Assembly: GCA_917880885.1 (NCBI GenBank)
Contig: OU862919.1
Coordinates: 48,955,058-49,019,057 of the forward strand
Reading direction: 5' to 3'
DNA from: Limnephilus marmoratus
Lineage: Eukaryota; Arthropoda; Insecta; Trichoptera; Limnephilidae
Length of the DNA: 64,000 nt
Shown: piece after piece, positions 63,768-64,000 of the stretch
Numbering within the stretch: the first letter of the stretch is position 1
Layout of the letters: each line of letters opens with the position of its first letter
Translations under genes and position numbers: made by a program
Notes under the pieces: generated by a model
Database searches by the model: none
Seen by the model: only the letters and a program-made list of their open reading frames with translations
What the model was told of the DNA's origin: nothing

Positions 63768-64000
63768 CTGGTTCCCGGCATGCGTTGCAATGCCATATTC
63801 AGAGAAATTGTTTCTCCCTGCATGTCCTTTCCCCGTCCCGCAAACTTCCCTCCCGCGTTCCATATATTCAGTCCCAGTACATTCAGTTTTCAAACAGCTC
63901 GCGTGCCACCTATTACAATTTTTTCATTCAAATTTTCATTTTTCGTATACATACAAAATATAATAACACATCGTTCTATTGTCTAATGACATTGAGTTAC
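63768..64000 (+). repeat. Repeat D copy, cut by the window end
   Basis: 'ggttcccggcatgcgttgca', 'gaaattgtttctccctgc', 'cagttttcaaacagctcgcg'. Parallel to 27150-27480. Confidence 0.65.

Overview
This window is eukaryotic, nuclear and AT-rich. It is packed with transposable elements. Jockey/CR1-, I- and RTE-like LINE tails, tRNA-derived SINEs, hAT-, mariner- and TTAA-type DNA elements, MITEs, a Gypsy-type LTR and Penelope-like debris point to an arthropod, most likely an insect. I cannot name the species or order. No conserved single-copy host gene was recognised. Nearly every open frame is either a decayed transposon fragment or low-complexity noise.

The exception is a long intact spliced gene at 20056-22876. 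It encodes about 858 aa with a Mutator-like transposase core followed by a YqaJ/lambda-exonuclease-type nuclease domain. Flanking sequence shows it is the cargo of a 7.4-kb transposon (17261-24681). The element has TTAA at both ends, matching GAGGWAATA termini, and subterminal inverted repeats. A 4.5-kb decayed sister copy (36665-41165) sits in a TTAA inside an I-like LINE (36100-42055), and the LINE reading frame resumes across the insertion. Two smaller relics lie at 42930-44060 and 59400-59590.

Layout. 1-5400: repeats, a tRNA-SINE, a palindromic MITE, RTE and Jockey-like LINE tails. 5400-12700: SINEs, hairpins, MITEs, a composite terminal-inverted-repeat element carrying tRNA-like sequence, and a Gypsy-type LTR. 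12700-17260: mostly anonymous, with a C-rich repeat, a SINE and a partial coding block. 17261-24681: the Mutator/YqaJ element. 24700-30600: MITEs, a minisatellite grown from a SINE B-box, a large palindrome with a decayed hammerhead-like core, and LINE fragments. 32100-35600: nested hAT and mariner relics. 36100-42100: the LINE with the sister element inside it. 42100-51600: relics, duplications, a minisatellite and LINE tails. 51600-64000: C-rich repeats, a 43-bp perfect hairpin, TTAA MITEs, RTE and SINE copies.

Two themes link the features. First, a LINE and an abundant SINE (about 14 copies or fragments here) share one 3' tail with a conserved nested double hairpin, so the SINE probably borrows the LINE reverse transcriptase. 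Second, target-site duplications and filled/empty site pairs inside the window give relative ages: the SINE entered the Mutator/YqaJ element before its copies diverged, and a 643-bp hAT/P-like element entered the intact copy afterwards.
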